From: Bacillus sp. SKDU12
GTDB lineage: Bacteria; Bacillota; Bacilli; Bacillales; Bacillaceae
DNA length: 64,000 nt
NCBI RefSeq assembly: GCF_010093085.1
Contig: NZ_MSRC01000006.1
Location: 225,555 to 289,554 of the forward strand
Reading direction: 5' to 3'
In this document: piece by piece, positions 1 to 10,232 of the stretch
Numbering within the stretch: the first letter of the stretch is position 1
Layout: each line of letters opens with the position of its first letter
Notes under the pieces: model-generated
What the model was told of the DNA's origin: nothing
Seen by the model: only the letters and a program-made list of their open reading frames with translations
Databases searched by the model: none
Position numbers and translations under genes: made by a program

Positions 1-883
1 CGGACGGAAGCACTGTAAACAACAGTGTCGGACCTTCATTTGGCTGAAAACCGAATGAGAAAACCGCTGGAAAAATGGCCAAACCCGCCAGGAGTGTCAC
101 AATGATATTCATCAAGACGATAGAGGCGGCTGAACGAGGGATATTTTGTGTTTTCGGCAAGTATGAGCTGTAGGTCACCATTACCGAAACCCCTAGTGTT
201 AACGTAAAAAAGGCCTGTCCCAGTGCGAATAATATGGATTCCGATGTCAAGTCGCCGAAATGAGGCACAAGCAAAAATGTCACGCCTTCCATCGCACCAT
301 TAAGTGTAAGAGATCGAAGGACGAGTAGAATAAACAATATAAACAATATCGGCATGATCACCGCGCTGACCCGTTCAATTCCTTTTTGAACTCCTCTGGC
401 GACTACCAAGACAGTCAGCACCATAAAAATAAACTGAGCTGCGATCGTCTGCACTGGATTTTGGATAATAGAAGCAAACAAGCTGCCATACTGTGCTTGA
501 GAAAGCCCGGACAGTGAACCAGACGCCGTCTTCACGATGTACAGCAAAATCCATCCTCCGATTACACTGTAAAACGACAGCACTAAAAAACATGCTGCTA
601 CGCCAACCCAACCTGTAAAAAACCAAGCGGTTCGCGGCGCTTCTTTTTTATATGCATCAATGGCGTTCGTCTGGTTCCGTCTTCCAAAAATAAATTCCCC
701 CACTAAAAGCGGATAGCCTAAGAGGATGGTAAATAGCACAAAAACAAGAAAAAAGGCTCCTCCTCCGTTAGTCCCCGCTACATAAGGAAACTTCCAAATC
801 GCCCCCAAGCCGATAGCCGAGCCGGCGGCTGCCATGACGAAACCGATTTTCGAAGCCCATTGGACTGGTTTTTCCTCAGACAA
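1..883 (-). CDS. yhdH: Sodium-dependent transporter of the NSS family, C-terminus cut by window edge
   Basis: The reading frame is open from position 883 to the window edge, so about 294 N-terminal residues are visible of roughly 450 usual for the family. A TTG start at 883 is chosen because AAAGGAAGTG lies a few bases upstream. The N-terminal GFVMAAAGSAIGLGAIWKFP stretch is the sodium- and substrate-binding first helix of neurotransmitter:sodium symporters, and six or more hydrophobic helices follow. It should be a membrane Na+-coupled uptake system for an amino acid or similar solute; the substrate is unknown. It lies upstream of bcaP on the same strand. The symbol rests on gene order as in B. 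subtilis. Confidence 0.85.
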   Translation of the reverse strand, partial: MSEEKPVQWASKIGFVMAAAGSAIGLGAIWKFPYVAGTNGGGAFFLVFVLFTILLGYPLLVGEFIFGRRNQTNAIDAYKKEAPRTAWFFTGWVGVAACFLVLSFYSVIGGWILLYIVKTASGSLSGLSQAQYGSLFASIIQNPVQTIAAQFIFMVLTVLVVARGVQKGIERVSAVIMPILFILFILLVLRSLTLNGAMEGVTFLLVPHFGDLTSESILFALGQAFFTLTLGVSVMVTYSSYLPKTQNIPRSAASIVLMNIIVTLLAGLAIFPAVFSFGFQPNEGPTLLFTVLPS

Positions 884-960
884 TAAACGTCACTTCCTTT
901 CCAGCCTATATTATCTCTTATTTTTGTCTTCATTTCTATAGATTCATTTGCCAAGAACAG

Positions 961-994
961 AAAAGAGAGCGGTCTATATGACCGCTCTCTTTAT
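961..994 (-). terminator. Intrinsic terminator of bcaP
   Basis: A perfect 12-bp stem (963-974 with 980-991) with a 5-base loop is followed on the minus strand by TTTT, just past the bcaP stop. The A-run on the other side could make it work in both directions. Confidence 0.8.
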
Positions 995-1005
995 CAAAAG
1001 GTTAT

Positions 1006-2403
1006 TTATTGATTTAATTTTGAATGCTTTCTTGAATACAGGAAATAGATTACCATGCCGATTAACAGCCACACCAGGAAGCGGACAATCGTCACCCATC
1101 CCAGATTTAAAATCAAGAACAGGCAGAACAGAATCGCCAGGCCTGGGATTACGGGAACTCCCGGGCATTTAAAAGCTCTCGGAAGATCAGGCTGTTTCTT
1201 TCTCAAAACGATAACTGCCACAGAAATCAGGACAAATGCTGACAGCGTCCCGATGTTTACGAGTTTTGCAAGTTCATCCAGCGGAACAAGCGAGCCAAGA
1301 AGCGCCGACATCGTTCCGAAAAACCAAGTGGCCACATAAGGTGTTTTGTGCTTTGGATGCACCTTAGAAAGTGAGCCAGGCACAAGTCCGTCACGTGACA
1401 TGGCAAACATGACACGTGTCTGGCCGTAAAGCATGACGAGCATAACGGTTGTCATTCCCAGCACGGCGCCAATATCAATGATGCCAGCTACCCAGTTTTG
1501 CCCTGCGCTTTGAAGGACGAGAGAAACCGGATGATCCACACCCGCAAACTGAGCAAACGGAATAACCCCTGTCATGATCGCTGATACAGTGACATATAAA
1601 ATGGTGCAAACCAATAAAGAGAATATAATGCCTTTAGGCAAATCCTTCGCGGGATTTTTCGTCTCTTCCGCAGCAGAGGATACAGCGTCAAATCCAATAA
1701 AAGCAAAAAATACGAGTGCCGCTGCGTTGAATACGCCGCCAAAGCCCATCGGCATAAACGGCTGCCAATTGTGCGGCTTCACGTAAACGGCTGCAACCGC
1801 GATAAACAGCAGAACGACCAGCACCTTCAAGATAACCATGATGTTGTTGACTCTTTTTGATTCTTTAATGCCTAAGTAAAGCAAAAATGTGATCGCCATG
1901 ACAATGACGAATGCAGGCAGATTAAAAATGGTAAAAGTGCCTTTGACCGCCCCCGGCGCCGCTGTTAAAGCAACAGGGAGATGAATTCCTATTCCTGATA
2001 AAAATGATTGGAAATAACCAGACCAGCCGACCGACACCGCACTTACCGCCAGCATGTACTCTAAAATTAAATCCCAACCGATAATAAAGGCCATAAGCTC
2101 TCCCAATGTCGCATAAGTGAATGTATACACAGATCCTGATACAGGCACACTTGAAGCAAATTCCGCATAAGACAGGGCAGCGAATAAACAAGCCAGCGCC
2201 GCCACAACAAATGAAATGGTCAGCCCGGGACCGGCCGTAACCGCCCCTGTTCCCGTCAATACAAAAATCCCTGTGCCAATGATGGCTCCGATTCCAAGCA
2301 ATGTTAAATCAAATGCCCCTAATTCTCTTTTTAAAGATTTATCACCGCTCGCCGCAGCAAGTAAATCCTGAATACTTTTCTTCCTAAATACGCTCCCCTT
2401 CAT
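1006..2403 (-). CDS. bcaP: Branched-chain amino acid permease BcaP
   Basis: This 465-residue APC-superfamily permease has about 12 transmembrane segments. The first helix carries GIGAIIGTGIFVLTGT, the broken-helix substrate site of the cationic amino acid transporter subgroup, and a short basic tail ends the protein. In B. subtilis this gene (yhdG) imports isoleucine, valine and threonine and is repressed by CodY; that function is transferred by homology and order. The ATG at 2403 has AGGAG upstream. It appears monocistronic, with a terminator immediately downstream. No clear CodY box was identified by eye. Confidence 0.88.
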   Translation of the reverse strand: MKGSVFRKKSIQDLLAAASGDKSLKRELGAFDLTLLGIGAIIGTGIFVLTGTGAVTAGPGLTISFVVAALACLFAALSYAEFASSVPVSGSVYTFTYATLGELMAFIIGWDLILEYMLAVSAVSVGWSGYFQSFLSGIGIHLPVALTAAPGAVKGTFTIFNLPAFVIVMAITFLLYLGIKESKRVNNIMVILKVLVVLLFIAVAAVYVKPHNWQPFMPMGFGGVFNAAALVFFAFIGFDAVSSAAEETKNPAKDLPKGIIFSLLVCTILYVTVSAIMTGVIPFAQFAGVDHPVSLVLQSAGQNWVAGIIDIGAVLGMTTVMLVMLYGQTRVMFAMSRDGLVPGSLSKVHPKHKTPYVATWFFGTMSALLGSLVPLDELAKLVNIGTLSAFVLISVAVIVLRKKQPDLPRAFKCPGVPVIPGLAILFCLFLILNLGWVTIVRFLVWLLIGMVIYFLYSRKHSKLNQ

Positions 2404-2613
2404 TACGTTTCAACTCCTAGAAGATCATCTTCAATATATTTTATTTGAATTTTCTGAATTTATTAGTGACAATGATCATTTTTCTATTTTCTGCTCTATT
2501 TGCACTGGTCATTCATCATTCCTTTCTCCTACTCCTATTATATATATAAACACAAAAAAGAAAACAGAATTGTTAGAAAAAACGACATTTTTTTATTTTC
2601 GAATTTTTTCCGC

Positions 2614-2646
2614 ACAAAAAAACCAGCTATTATGCTGGTTTTTCGT
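2614..2646 (-). terminator. Intrinsic terminator of yhdF
   Basis: Stem AACCAGC/GCTGGTT (2621-2627 with 2634-2640), followed on the minus strand by a T-run, four bases after the yhdF stop. Confidence 0.75.
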
Positions 2647-2649
2647 TGA

Positions 2650-3519
2650 TTATGTGGAAATAAAACGTCCGCCATTCACATGAAGGGTCTGCCCTGTCAT
2701 ATAAGAAGACTCATCAGATGCCAGCAGAACATAAGCACCTGCATGCTCAACCGGCTGTCCAGGTCTTCCCATCGGGGTATCCACACCGTGCTGTTTCACT
2801 TTTTCCTCAGGGAATGTCGCCGGAATAAGCGGTGTCCAAATCGGACCGGGTGCCACTGCATTTACTCTAATGCCTTTATCTGCAAGCGACATCGCCATAG
2901 ACCGTGTAAAAGCGACAATCGAACCTTTTGTACTGGAGTAATCAATTAATGTCGTATTCCCCTCATAAGCGGTAATAGATGTTGTATTAATAATGGCGCT
3001 TCCCTCCTTCAAGTGAGGCAAAGCTTTCTTTGTCATATGAAACATGGAAAAAAAGTTTGTGCGAAATGTTTTTTCCAACTGTTCTGTTGAAATATCGAGA
3101 ATGCTGTTTTGCGGATGCTGTTCAGCAGCATTATTTACTAAGATATCAAGTTTGCCAAAATGGTCCACTGTTTGCTGTACAGCTTGTTCACAATGGTTCT
3201 CGTCACCGACATCTCCAGGTAGCAGCAGGCAGCGGACATTTTCCTGTTCGATCCGTTTACGCGTTTCCTCAGCGTCCGAATGCTCATCTAAGTAAAGAAT
3301 GGCGATATCGGCGCCTTCTTTAGCAAACGCAATAGCAGCTGCTTTCCCTATTCCGCTGTCGCCCCCAGTAATGATCGCGACTTTTCCTTTCAGCTTGCCG
3401 CTTCCTTGATAATCCTCATCCTCTGACAAAGGCAGCGGGTTCATCTCTGACTCAATGCCCGGCTGTCTGTCCTGCTGCTGCGGTGCCTGTCCTTCTGTTT
3501 GTCTGTCCATTGGGTTCAT
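2650..3519 (-). CDS. yhdF: Short-chain dehydrogenase/reductase YhdF
   Basis: A classical SDR of 289 residues. The nucleotide-binding motif TGGDSGIG sits near residue 55, NNAAEQ near 130, and the catalytic Ser and YSSTK come later. The first 40 residues are polar and Gln/Pro-rich (DRQTEGQAPQQQDRQPG), as in the general-stress SDR group related to YdaD/YhxC/YhxD. The start is placed at the ATG at 3519, eight bases after AGGAG; codons further upstream overlap the ribosome site. It probably reduces an aldehyde or ketone with NAD(P)H. The substrate is unknown. Confidence 0.85.
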   Translation of the reverse strand: MNPMDRQTEGQAPQQQDRQPGIESEMNPLPLSEDEDYQGSGKLKGKVAIITGGDSGIGKAAAIAFAKEGADIAILYLDEHSDAEETRKRIEQENVRCLLLPGDVGDENHCEQAVQQTVDHFGKLDILVNNAAEQHPQNSILDISTEQLEKTFRTNFFSMFHMTKKALPHLKEGSAIINTTSITAYEGNTTLIDYSSTKGSIVAFTRSMAMSLADKGIRVNAVAPGPIWTPLIPATFPEEKVKQHGVDTPMGRPGQPVEHAGAYVLLASDESSYMTGQTLHVNGGRFIST

Positions 3520-3592
3520 ATTCATCACTCCTAGACGTATGGTTATTACTGAACATTACCACGTCATAGAAGCGCCTAAACGGAAGAGTATG

Positions 3593-4693
3593 TTATGAAA
3601 GAACTTCTTCAGGAACGACGCCATTATATTTCGCTGAAGGACGGAAAATCATGTTGTTTTCTGCCTGTTCGAGCACATGGGCGCACCAGCCTACCATTCT
3701 GCTTGCTGAAAAAGTCGGTGTAAACAGTTCATCATCAAAATCAATTGCCTTCATGACAGCAGCCGCATAAAATTCAACATTTGTATACAGCTTGCGTCCA
3801 GGTTTATAGATTTCCAGCAAACGGATCGCTTCCGCCTCTACATGGAGCGCAAGATCAAGATCAGGGTCATTTCCGGCCACCTCTTCTGCTTTCTGCCGTA
3901 AAGCTTCCGCCCGCGGATCCTTCGTTTTGTACACTCTGTGCCCGAATCCCATTAAGCGCTCTCCTTTTTGGAGTTTTTCTGTCAGATACGCTTCAGCTTG
4001 TTCCTTTTCTCCAATGTCTTCAAGCATTTTTGTTACCGCAGAAGGAGCCCCTCCATGCAGCGGACCTTTCATCGTGCCGAGAGCAGCAGTAACGGCAGAC
4101 ACTAAGTCACTCTCTGTAGATAATGTGACACGTGCTGAAAAAGTGGATGCATTCATGCCGTGCTCCATAGCCAGAATCATATATGTTTCAAGCGCTTTCT
4201 TTTTTGCCTCTGAAGGCTGTTCACCTGTAAGCATATAATAGTAGTTTTCGACATGTCCGTACTGGGAAGATGGCGCAATGGCTTGTTCACCGCGCGTCCA
4301 TCGTTTTCTGTACGCTATGATGGAAGGCGTGATCGCAATCAGCCGAATCGCTTCTTCTGTTTTTGGATGAAAGGCGTATACATTTTCTCCTAATGCAGAA
4401 ACCACTGTTCTCAGCACCGACATATCGTCCATGTTGTTTGGAAGTGACTGAATCAAGCGCTCAATATGTTCCGGAAGATGACGTTCAGCAGCCAGTTTAT
4501 CTTCAAATGCTTGCAATTCTTCAGATGACGGCAGTTTGCCAAATAAAATCAAATGGGCTGCTTCTTCAAAGCTGTGATTTAAGGCGATGTCTTTTGCATG
4601 ATGGCCTCTATAAATCAGACGCCCTTTTTCGCCATCAATATGGCTGATAGCTGTTTCGACACATGTAATTCCTTTTAATCCGTAATGTATCAT
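3593..4693 (-). CDS. citA: Minor citrate synthase CitA
   Basis: The 366-residue protein matches the usual length of Bacillus citrate synthase I. Visible family motifs are LHGGAPSAV, the catalytic-histidine region GFGHRVYK, and the C-terminal [14 protein letters not shown] block. It condenses oxaloacetate and acetyl-CoA at the entry to the TCA cycle; in B. subtilis CitZ is the main enzyme and CitA the minor one. The gene is divergent from the LysR regulator citR, which represses citA in B. subtilis. Confidence 0.92.
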   Translation of the reverse strand: MIHYGLKGITCVETAISHIDGEKGRLIYRGHHAKDIALNHSFEEAAHLILFGKLPSSEELQAFEDKLAAERHLPEHIERLIQSLPNNMDDMSVLRTVVSALGENVYAFHPKTEEAIRLIAITPSIIAYRKRWTRGEQAIAPSSQYGHVENYYYMLTGEQPSEAKKKALETYMILAMEHGMNASTFSARVTLSTESDLVSAVTAALGTMKGPLHGGAPSAVTKMLEDIGEKEQAEAYLTEKLQKGERLMGFGHRVYKTKDPRAEALRQKAEEVAGNDPDLDLALHVEAEAIRLLEIYKPGRKLYTNVEFYAAAVMKAIDFDDELFTPTFSASRMVGWCAHVLEQAENNMIFRPSAKYNGVVPEEVLS

Positions 4694-4801
4694 TTGTATT
4701 CCCCCTATCCTTTTCTGTTATTATAGTAAATATAATATTTAAAATATAATGAATATTTTTAAGGGTATTAATTAAAATTATTAATCAGAGGGAGAATAGA
4801 A
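4694..4801. promoter_or_regulatory. citA-citR divergent promoter and probable CitR operator
   Basis: A very AT-rich 108-bp spacer between divergent genes. It contains the inverted repeat ATTAAT-N7-ATTAAT (about 4767-4785), a plausible LysR-type operator adjacent to citR. The ribosome site GAGGGAG of citR sits at the right end. Assignment of the operator to CitR is inferred from position. Confidence 0.45.
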
Positions 4802-5677
4802 ATGGACTTCAAATGGCTTCACACCTTTGTGACCGCAGCGAAATATGAAAATTTCCGAAAAACAGCGGAAACACTTTTTTTATCCCAGCCGACTGTCACC
4901 GTACATATCAAGCAATTAGAAAAAGAAATCAGCTGTAAGCTGTTCGAACGAAAAGGCAGGCAGATCCAGCTGACTGATGAAGGCAGGGCTTATTTGCCTT
5001 ATGCGCTCCGGCTTCTTGATGATTACGAAAACAGCATGACAGAGCTTCACAGAGTGAGACAAGGGTACTCTCAAACCTTAAAGCTCGCGGTTTCTCCGCT
5101 TATCGCTGATACTGTGCTCCCATCTGTCATGAAGCGGTACACAGCAATAAATACAGAAACAGAAATGGCAGTCACGATTTTCGAATCAGCAGAAATTTCC
5201 TCGCTGATTAAAGCGGGGGAAGCAGATATCGGATTGAGCTGTTTAAAGATACAGTCCTCCTCTTTAACCTGCCATTGTTTATATAAAGATCCTGTTGTCC
5301 TTGTGGCTCCGCCCGATGAGCATTTCATAAACGACAAAGAAATTGATGCCAAAGAGGTGCTGGAGCAATACCTGCTTTTGACCCACAATCATCCTGACTA
5401 CTGGGACGACTTGCTCCGTCAAGTCAGAGTGACATTTCCATTTGTGAGAACAATGAAAGTCACCCAAACACATATAACGAAACGGTTTATTAAGGAAGGA
5501 CTTGGCGTTTCATTTCTGCCCTTATCTACAGTAAAGCGTGAATTGGCAGAAAAACAGATGATCAGAATCCCTTATCAATCCGCACAGCTGCCCTATGCAG
5601 GCGCTTATGCAATCGCGCTTTACGAAAATAAAAAAGAAAAAAAGTTTTTGGATTTTCTTTCACATTTTCATTTTTAG
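4802..5677 (+). CDS. citR: LysR-family repressor CitR
   Basis: A 291-residue LysR protein. The N-terminal winged helix-turn-helix (residues 1-60, FRKTAETLFLSQPTVTVHIKQLE) precedes a periplasmic-binding-like effector domain. It is transcribed divergently from citA, the arrangement in which CitR represses citA in B. subtilis. The ATG at 4802 follows GAGGGAG. It is convergent with lytE, and the two share a terminator region. Confidence 0.9.
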   Translation: MDFKWLHTFVTAAKYENFRKTAETLFLSQPTVTVHIKQLEKEISCKLFERKGRQIQLTDEGRAYLPYALRLLDDYENSMTELHRVRQGYSQTLKLAVSPLIADTVLPSVMKRYTAINTETEMAVTIFESAEISSLIKAGEADIGLSCLKIQSSSLTCHCLYKDPVVLVAPPDEHFINDKEIDAKEVLEQYLLLTHNHPDYWDDLLRQVRVTFPFVRTMKVTQTHITKRFIKEGLGVSFLPLSTVKRELAEKQMIRIPYQSAQLPYAGAYAIALYENKKEKKFLDFLSHFHF

Positions 5678-5710
5678 GAACAACAAAAATAGATGTGCTC
5701 CTCTAAAAAT

Positions 5711-5742
5711 AAAAAAACCCGTTCCAATGAACGGGTCCTTTA
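5711..5742. terminator. Terminator between convergent citR and lytE
   Basis: Stem ACCCGTT/AACGGGT (5717-5723 with 5730-5736) has an A-run on the left and CCTTT on the right. It is most convincing for lytE on the minus strand. Confidence 0.75.
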
Positions 5743-5746
5743 TCAT

Positions 5747-6763
5747 TTAGTATCTTTTCGCACCGAGGTAACGCGGCTTCCAGTAGCTGTTGTTCAGGCT
5801 GCTGATTTGTACGCCATCAGACCCTGCATGTACAAAGCTGTTGTTTCCGATATAAATTCCCATGTGAGAAGGACCGGATTTATATGTTGTGAAGAAGACA
5901 AAATCCCCGACAGACGGACTGGAAATGCTCTTCATAGAACTCCAGTATCCCGCGGTGCTTGTTCTGCCCACACTTGTTTGTTTATTCAGTACGTACCAGA
6001 TAAATCCACTGCAGTCAAAGCCGGAAGTTGTCGTTCCGCCCCATTTGTATGGCGTCCCGATTAACGCTTTTGCATCAGAAGCAAGCTTGCTCACATTAAG
6101 CGATGTAGTTGAAGATGCTCTGCTGCTTGAAGATGATGAAGAGCTGGAAGAAACAAGCTTTGAATTTGTGCTTGTTCCTTTTACCTTCAGCACTTGGTTG
6201 ACATAGATGACATCTGATTTTAAACCGTTTAAACTTTTTAATTTGCTAACTGTAGTTCCGTATTGTTTTGCGATTTTAGACAGACTGTCCCCGCGCTTCA
6301 CTTTATAACTGGACGTTGAAGATGATGACACCTTTGATGAGCTTGAGCTGCTAGAGCTGATTGAACTTGTTGAGCCTTTCAGTTTCAGGACTTGTCCGAT
6401 ACGAATCAAGTCTGACTTTAGGCCGTTCATTTTTTTCAATTCACTGACTGACATGCCGTACTTTGCTGAAATTTTCCACAGGCTGTCTCCGCTCTTTACT
6501 TTGTATGTAGATGCAGATGAAGAACTGCTGCTTTTTGAACTAGCAGATTTACCGTTAATTGATAGAGTCTGTCCCGCATAAATGATATCTGACCGAAGTT
6601 TGTTCTCTGATTTAATCTTATTGATCGTAGTGTCATATTTTCTGGAAAGCTCCCACAACGTGTCGCCTTTTTTCACCTTAACGCTTTGTGCAGACGCTGC
6701 TCCTGCGAATAATGTCGATCCTAAAACAACTGCTGTAGTTGCTGTAATGATTTGCTTTTTCAT
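5747..6763 (-). CDS. lytE: Peptidoglycan D,L-endopeptidase LytE
   Basis: A 338-residue secreted autolysin. It has a signal peptide ending in AGAASA, then three LysM repeats (about residues 27-70, 87-130 and 152-196) separated by Ser-rich linkers. The C-terminal NlpC/P60 domain (about 224-338) carries catalytic Cys in GFDCSGF and His in SHMGIY. It cleaves D-gamma-glutamyl-meso-diaminopimelate bonds in the lateral wall; in B. subtilis it is essential together with CwlO and is controlled by WalRK, SigI and SigH. The domain plan is the same as lytF 6 kb away, with fewer LysM units. Confidence 0.93.
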   Translation of the reverse strand: MKKQIITATTAVVLGSTLFAGAASAQSVKVKKGDTLWELSRKYDTTINKIKSENKLRSDIIYAGQTLSINGKSASSKSSSSSSASTYKVKSGDSLWKISAKYGMSVSELKKMNGLKSDLIRIGQVLKLKGSTSSISSSSSSSSKVSSSSTSSYKVKRGDSLSKIAKQYGTTVSKLKSLNGLKSDVIYVNQVLKVKGTSTNSKLVSSSSSSSSSSRASSTTSLNVSKLASDAKALIGTPYKWGGTTTSGFDCSGFIWYVLNKQTSVGRTSTAGYWSSMKSISSPSVGDFVFFTTYKSGPSHMGIYIGNNSFVHAGSDGVQISSLNNSYWKPRYLGAKRY

Positions 6764-7271
6764 ATGTTCCTCCCCAAATATTATCTATCTATATATGTCT
6801 CTTTTTTTAAATTAATCTTATCGTTTTCTATTATAAGGATAGATTCCCAAGAGAAATAGTCTTGACTTCATGAGACAAATTTCTTAATTATTCGTTTATA
6901 AAAAAAGTTTTTAAGGGTATTAAATATTTCATTTTCATTTCAAAGGTGACAAAAAACGAGTGCTTTTGTCATGTTTCACGGGCGTTTTTCAACATAAAGG
7001 GAATTTTTCCGGGTCAACTTACTTATGGAAGAGGGAGTGGTAAGGAACATTCAAGAAAATGTGAGGTTACCTGCAGTTTTTTTATTTAAACAAACATATC
7101 ATGCATGGGAAAAGAGGTAAAGATTTTTCCGATAAAATGAATGCTTTCCATCAAATAAGACAAGATAACGAAACAGCTTGTAATCATTTCTGTACAATAC
7201 TTTTCTGAATGTTTACCTGATCAAAGCAGCATTTACCCTCATTATCCTAACGTCAGAAAGAGTATACAATT
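6764..7271. promoter_or_regulatory. Long intergenic region between divergent lytE and phoA
   Basis: No credible gene lies in these roughly 500 AT-rich bases. On the lytE side a TATAAT-like box is seen at 6829-6834 (minus strand), and an ACCC...CGAA arrangement further up could be a SigI promoter, though the spacing is uncertain. In the middle is an inverted repeat TGACAAAA/TTTTGTCA (6947-6954 with 6964-6971). On the phoA side, TT-rich hexamers with roughly 11-base spacing near 7177-7220 could be degenerate PhoP boxes. All of these site calls are tentative. Confidence 0.35.
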
Positions 7272-7288
7272 AAGGAGGCATGCAAAAC

Positions 7289-8647
7289 ATGAAGTCTAAG
7301 CTTCTGCCAATCGCCGCTGTTTCCGTCCTTACAGCTGGAATCTTTGCAGGAACCGGACTGCATCAAACCGAAACAGCAAGCGCAAAACCTCAAGATAAAC
7401 CTGAGATCAGAAATGTGATTGTGATGATCGGTGACGGTATGGGAACTCCATACATAAACGCTTACCGTTCCTTAAAAAACAACGGGGAAACACCAAATAA
7501 CCCGAAGCTGACTGAGTTTGATCCAAACCTGACAGGCATGATGATGACGCACCCGGATGACCCCGACTATAATATTACAGATTCAGCAGCTGCCGGAACA
7601 GCATTAGCGACAGGTGTTAAGACATACAACAGTGCAGTTGGCGTCGATAAAAACGGAAAAAAAGTAAAATCTGTACTCGAAGAAGCCAAGCAGCAAGGCA
7701 AGACAACAGGGCTTGTCGCAACGTCAGAAATTAACCACGCCACTCCAGCTGCATATGGAGCCCATAATAAATCCCGTAAAAACATGGACCAAATCGCCAA
7801 CAGCTATATGGATGACAAAATAAAAGGCGAACAAAAAATAGACGTTTTGCTTGGCGGCGGAAGATCGTTTTTCAACCGCAAGGACAGAAATATAACAAAG
7901 GAATTCAAACAAGCCGGCTACAGCTATGTAACAACAAAACAAGCCTTGATGAAAAATAATGATCAGCGGGTGCTCGGGCTTTTCGCAGACAGAGGGCTTG
8001 CTAAAGCACTCGACCGTGACAGCAAAACCCCCTCCCTCAAAGACATGACAGTTTCAGCCATTAACCGCCTGAGCCAAAATAAAAAAGGATTTTTCTTAAT
8101 GGTAGAGGGCAGCCAAATTGACTGGGCCGCCCATGACAATGATACAGTTGGAGCTATGAGCGAAATAAAAGATTTTGAACAGGCTTATAAAGCTGCGATT
8201 GATTTTGCGAAAAAAGATAAGCATACCCTTGTGATCGCAACTGCTGATCATACAACCGGAGGCTTTACGATTGGAGCAAACGGCGAAAAGAATTGGCACG
8301 CTGAACCGATTCTCGCTGCAAGAAAAACACCTGAATTTATGGCCGAAAAAATCAATGAAGGCACACCAGTTAAGGATGTACTCACTCGATATACCAAGCT
8401 GGCATTCACCTCAGAAGAAATCAAAAGAATTGAAGCCGCTGCACAGGCAGATAAAAGCAAAGGTGCCTACAAAGCCATCATCAAGATTTTGAACATACGA
8501 TCTAACAGCGGCTGGACGAGTACCGATCATACCGGCGAACAAGTGCCGTTTTACGCGTACGGGCCCGGAAAAGAGAAATTCCGCGGACTCATAAACAATA
8601 CTGATCAGGCAACCATCATATTTAACGTTTTGAAAACAGGACAATAA
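7289..8647 (+). CDS. phoA: Secreted alkaline phosphatase A
   Basis: A 452-residue alkaline phosphatase. An N-terminal signal peptide ends near ETASA. The first metal site is in VIVMIGDGMG, the phosphorylated Ser lies in DSAAAGTALATG, and later metal ligands are in SQIDWAAHDND, ATADHTTGG and STDHTGEQVP. It releases phosphate from organic esters outside the cell; in B. subtilis it belongs to the PhoPR regulon. The ATG at 7289 is preferred to that at 7280 because AAGGAGG (7272-7278) would directly abut the earlier one. Confidence 0.92.
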   Translation: MKSKLLPIAAVSVLTAGIFAGTGLHQTETASAKPQDKPEIRNVIVMIGDGMGTPYINAYRSLKNNGETPNNPKLTEFDPNLTGMMMTHPDDPDYNITDSAAAGTALATGVKTYNSAVGVDKNGKKVKSVLEEAKQQGKTTGLVATSEINHATPAAYGAHNKSRKNMDQIANSYMDDKIKGEQKIDVLLGGGRSFFNRKDRNITKEFKQAGYSYVTTKQALMKNNDQRVLGLFADRGLAKALDRDSKTPSLKDMTVSAINRLSQNKKGFFLMVEGSQIDWAAHDNDTVGAMSEIKDFEQAYKAAIDFAKKDKHTLVIATADHTTGGFTIGANGEKNWHAEPILAARKTPEFMAEKINEGTPVKDVLTRYTKLAFTSEEIKRIEAAAQADKSKGAYKAIIKILNIRSNSGWTSTDHTGEQVPFYAYGPGKEKFRGLINNTDQATIIFNVLKTGQ

Positions 8648-8680
8648 AGAGGATGCATCACGCTGCATCCTCTTTTTTTA
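8647..8680. terminator. Terminator between convergent phoA and spoVR
   Basis: Ten-base perfect stem (8648-8657 with 8664-8673) followed by seven T on the plus strand. It terminates phoA and abuts the spoVR stop. Confidence 0.88.
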
Positions 8681-10084
8681 TACATATCGGCGGTGAACAC
8701 CTTTTCCGTCGTACGAAAATATGACTTCCTTATCCTCAAGCATAGACTCAATGTGCACACTTCTTCCCCAAAGCTGAAATAAATAAGGAAGCACTTTCTC
8801 TAAATACTTCCAATCCAGCTCAATGCCTTCAAACCAATGCTTAATATAAAGCTCGTTATTTTTCATATAATCGCCGTCATTTACCGTCAAATATGGAAAA
8901 CCGCCGTTGACGCGCATGCTAACGAGCTGCTCACGCACCGATTTCCATTCTTTATCGACAATTTTATAATCTCTGCCCTGCTTTTGAAACAAATAAAGAT
9001 CCTCACGCATGACCAAGTCTTTTGTTAAATAATTGCGGATGAACGAAATATCAGATTCAATTTCCCTGACCTCAAACATCTTCTCTCGGCCTGAGTCAGG
9101 CTGCACACCCATTTTTTTCATGTTTTCCGTCGGTTTATTGTACCGCTCCTCAATGTCTTCAAATATTTTCAGCCCTAAATAATATGGATTGATGCCTGTT
9201 TTGGACGGCTGGACAACACCTGCATTCAGCTTGGCAAACTCTATCGCTTCATCAGAGGTTAAATCAAGCTCACGTATAATTCGCTGATGCCAATAGGAAG
9301 CCCAGCCTTCATTCATTATCTTTGTTTCCAGCTGAGGCCAGAAATAAAGCATCTCTTCTCTCATCATTGTTAAAATATCACGCTGCCACGGCTCCAGCTC
9401 CCGAGAGTGCTCTTCGATAAAAAGCAGGATATCTTTTTCCGGACGCGGCGGGAAGTGTTTTTTTGTTTTTTTCCTTTGTTTTTCCTGTTTGTTTTCACCC
9501 AAAAACCATAGATCATCGTACGGCGTCGCTGCCTCTTCCACCTCTTCCTCCTCATCATCCACACTCCATTGGAGCTTCGGACGGACCAAAGACGGATCAA
9601 TATGCTCCTGAATCGAAAGGATCGCGTCTAAAAAAGCTTCTACTTCCTTTATTCCGTGAACCTGTTCATAATGTTTAATTCGCTCGGCGGTTGCCGCCAT
9701 GCTTTCCACCATATCACGCTTCGTATTTTGGAATCGGCAGTTGTTTTTAAAGAAATCACAATGGGCGAGAACGTGGGCGACAATCAATTTATTTTGGATC
9801 AATGAGTTGCTGTCCAGCAAAAACGCGTAGCATGGGTCTGAATTAATAACCAGTTCATAAATTTTGCTTAATCCAAGATCATAATGCAGCTTCATTTTAT
9901 GAAACTGCTTGCCGAAGCTCCAGTGGCTGAATCTTGTCGGCATCCCGTACGCGCCAAATGTATAAACAATTTCAGCCGGGCAGATCTCATATCTCATCGG
10001 GTAGAAATCAAGGCCGAATCCTTTTGCAATTTCGGTAATTTCCTCAATTGCCCGCTGTAATCCTTTTTTCTCCTCCGCGTTCAA
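8678..10084 (-). CDS. spoVR: Stage V sporulation protein R
   Basis: A 468-residue SpoVR-family protein of the usual length, with a TTG start behind AGGGGGG. Recognisable conserved stretches include [18 protein letters not shown] and [10 protein letters not shown]. In B. subtilis it is expressed from SigE in the mother cell and is needed for normal spore cortex; the molecular function is unknown. Like PrkA and YhbH elsewhere in this window, it belongs to the set (PrkA, YeaH/YhbH, SpoVR) that is often one operon in other bacteria but is split here. Confidence 0.92.
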   Translation of the reverse strand: MNAEEKKGLQRAIEEITEIAKGFGLDFYPMRYEICPAEIVYTFGAYGMPTRFSHWSFGKQFHKMKLHYDLGLSKIYELVINSDPCYAFLLDSNSLIQNKLIVAHVLAHCDFFKNNCRFQNTKRDMVESMAATAERIKHYEQVHGIKEVEAFLDAILSIQEHIDPSLVRPKLQWSVDDEEEEVEEAATPYDDLWFLGENKQEKQRKKTKKHFPPRPEKDILLFIEEHSRELEPWQRDILTMMREEMLYFWPQLETKIMNEGWASYWHQRIIRELDLTSDEAIEFAKLNAGVVQPSKTGINPYYLGLKIFEDIEERYNKPTENMKKMGVQPDSGREKMFEVREIESDISFIRNYLTKDLVMREDLYLFQKQGRDYKIVDKEWKSVREQLVSMRVNGGFPYLTVNDGDYMKNNELYIKHWFEGIELDWKYLEKVLPYLFQLWGRSVHIESMLEDKEVIFSYDGKGVHRRYV

Positions 10085-10232
10085 CCGAATCCCCCCTACT
10101 TGGACTTATCTATAATATATGAGCCCGCCTGACAAAAGATGATATCCTCAGCCGCCCGGCACATTCAGATGTTTGCTGATTGTGTCAGTGGGTAAACAGA
10201 GAGCATATTACGAAAAAAAGGAGCGATACCAA

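Noticed and set aside
10173..10232. N-terminal extension of the ygxB frame
   Set aside because: No ribosome site before 10173, whereas the TTG at 10233 has AAAGGAG at correct spacing.
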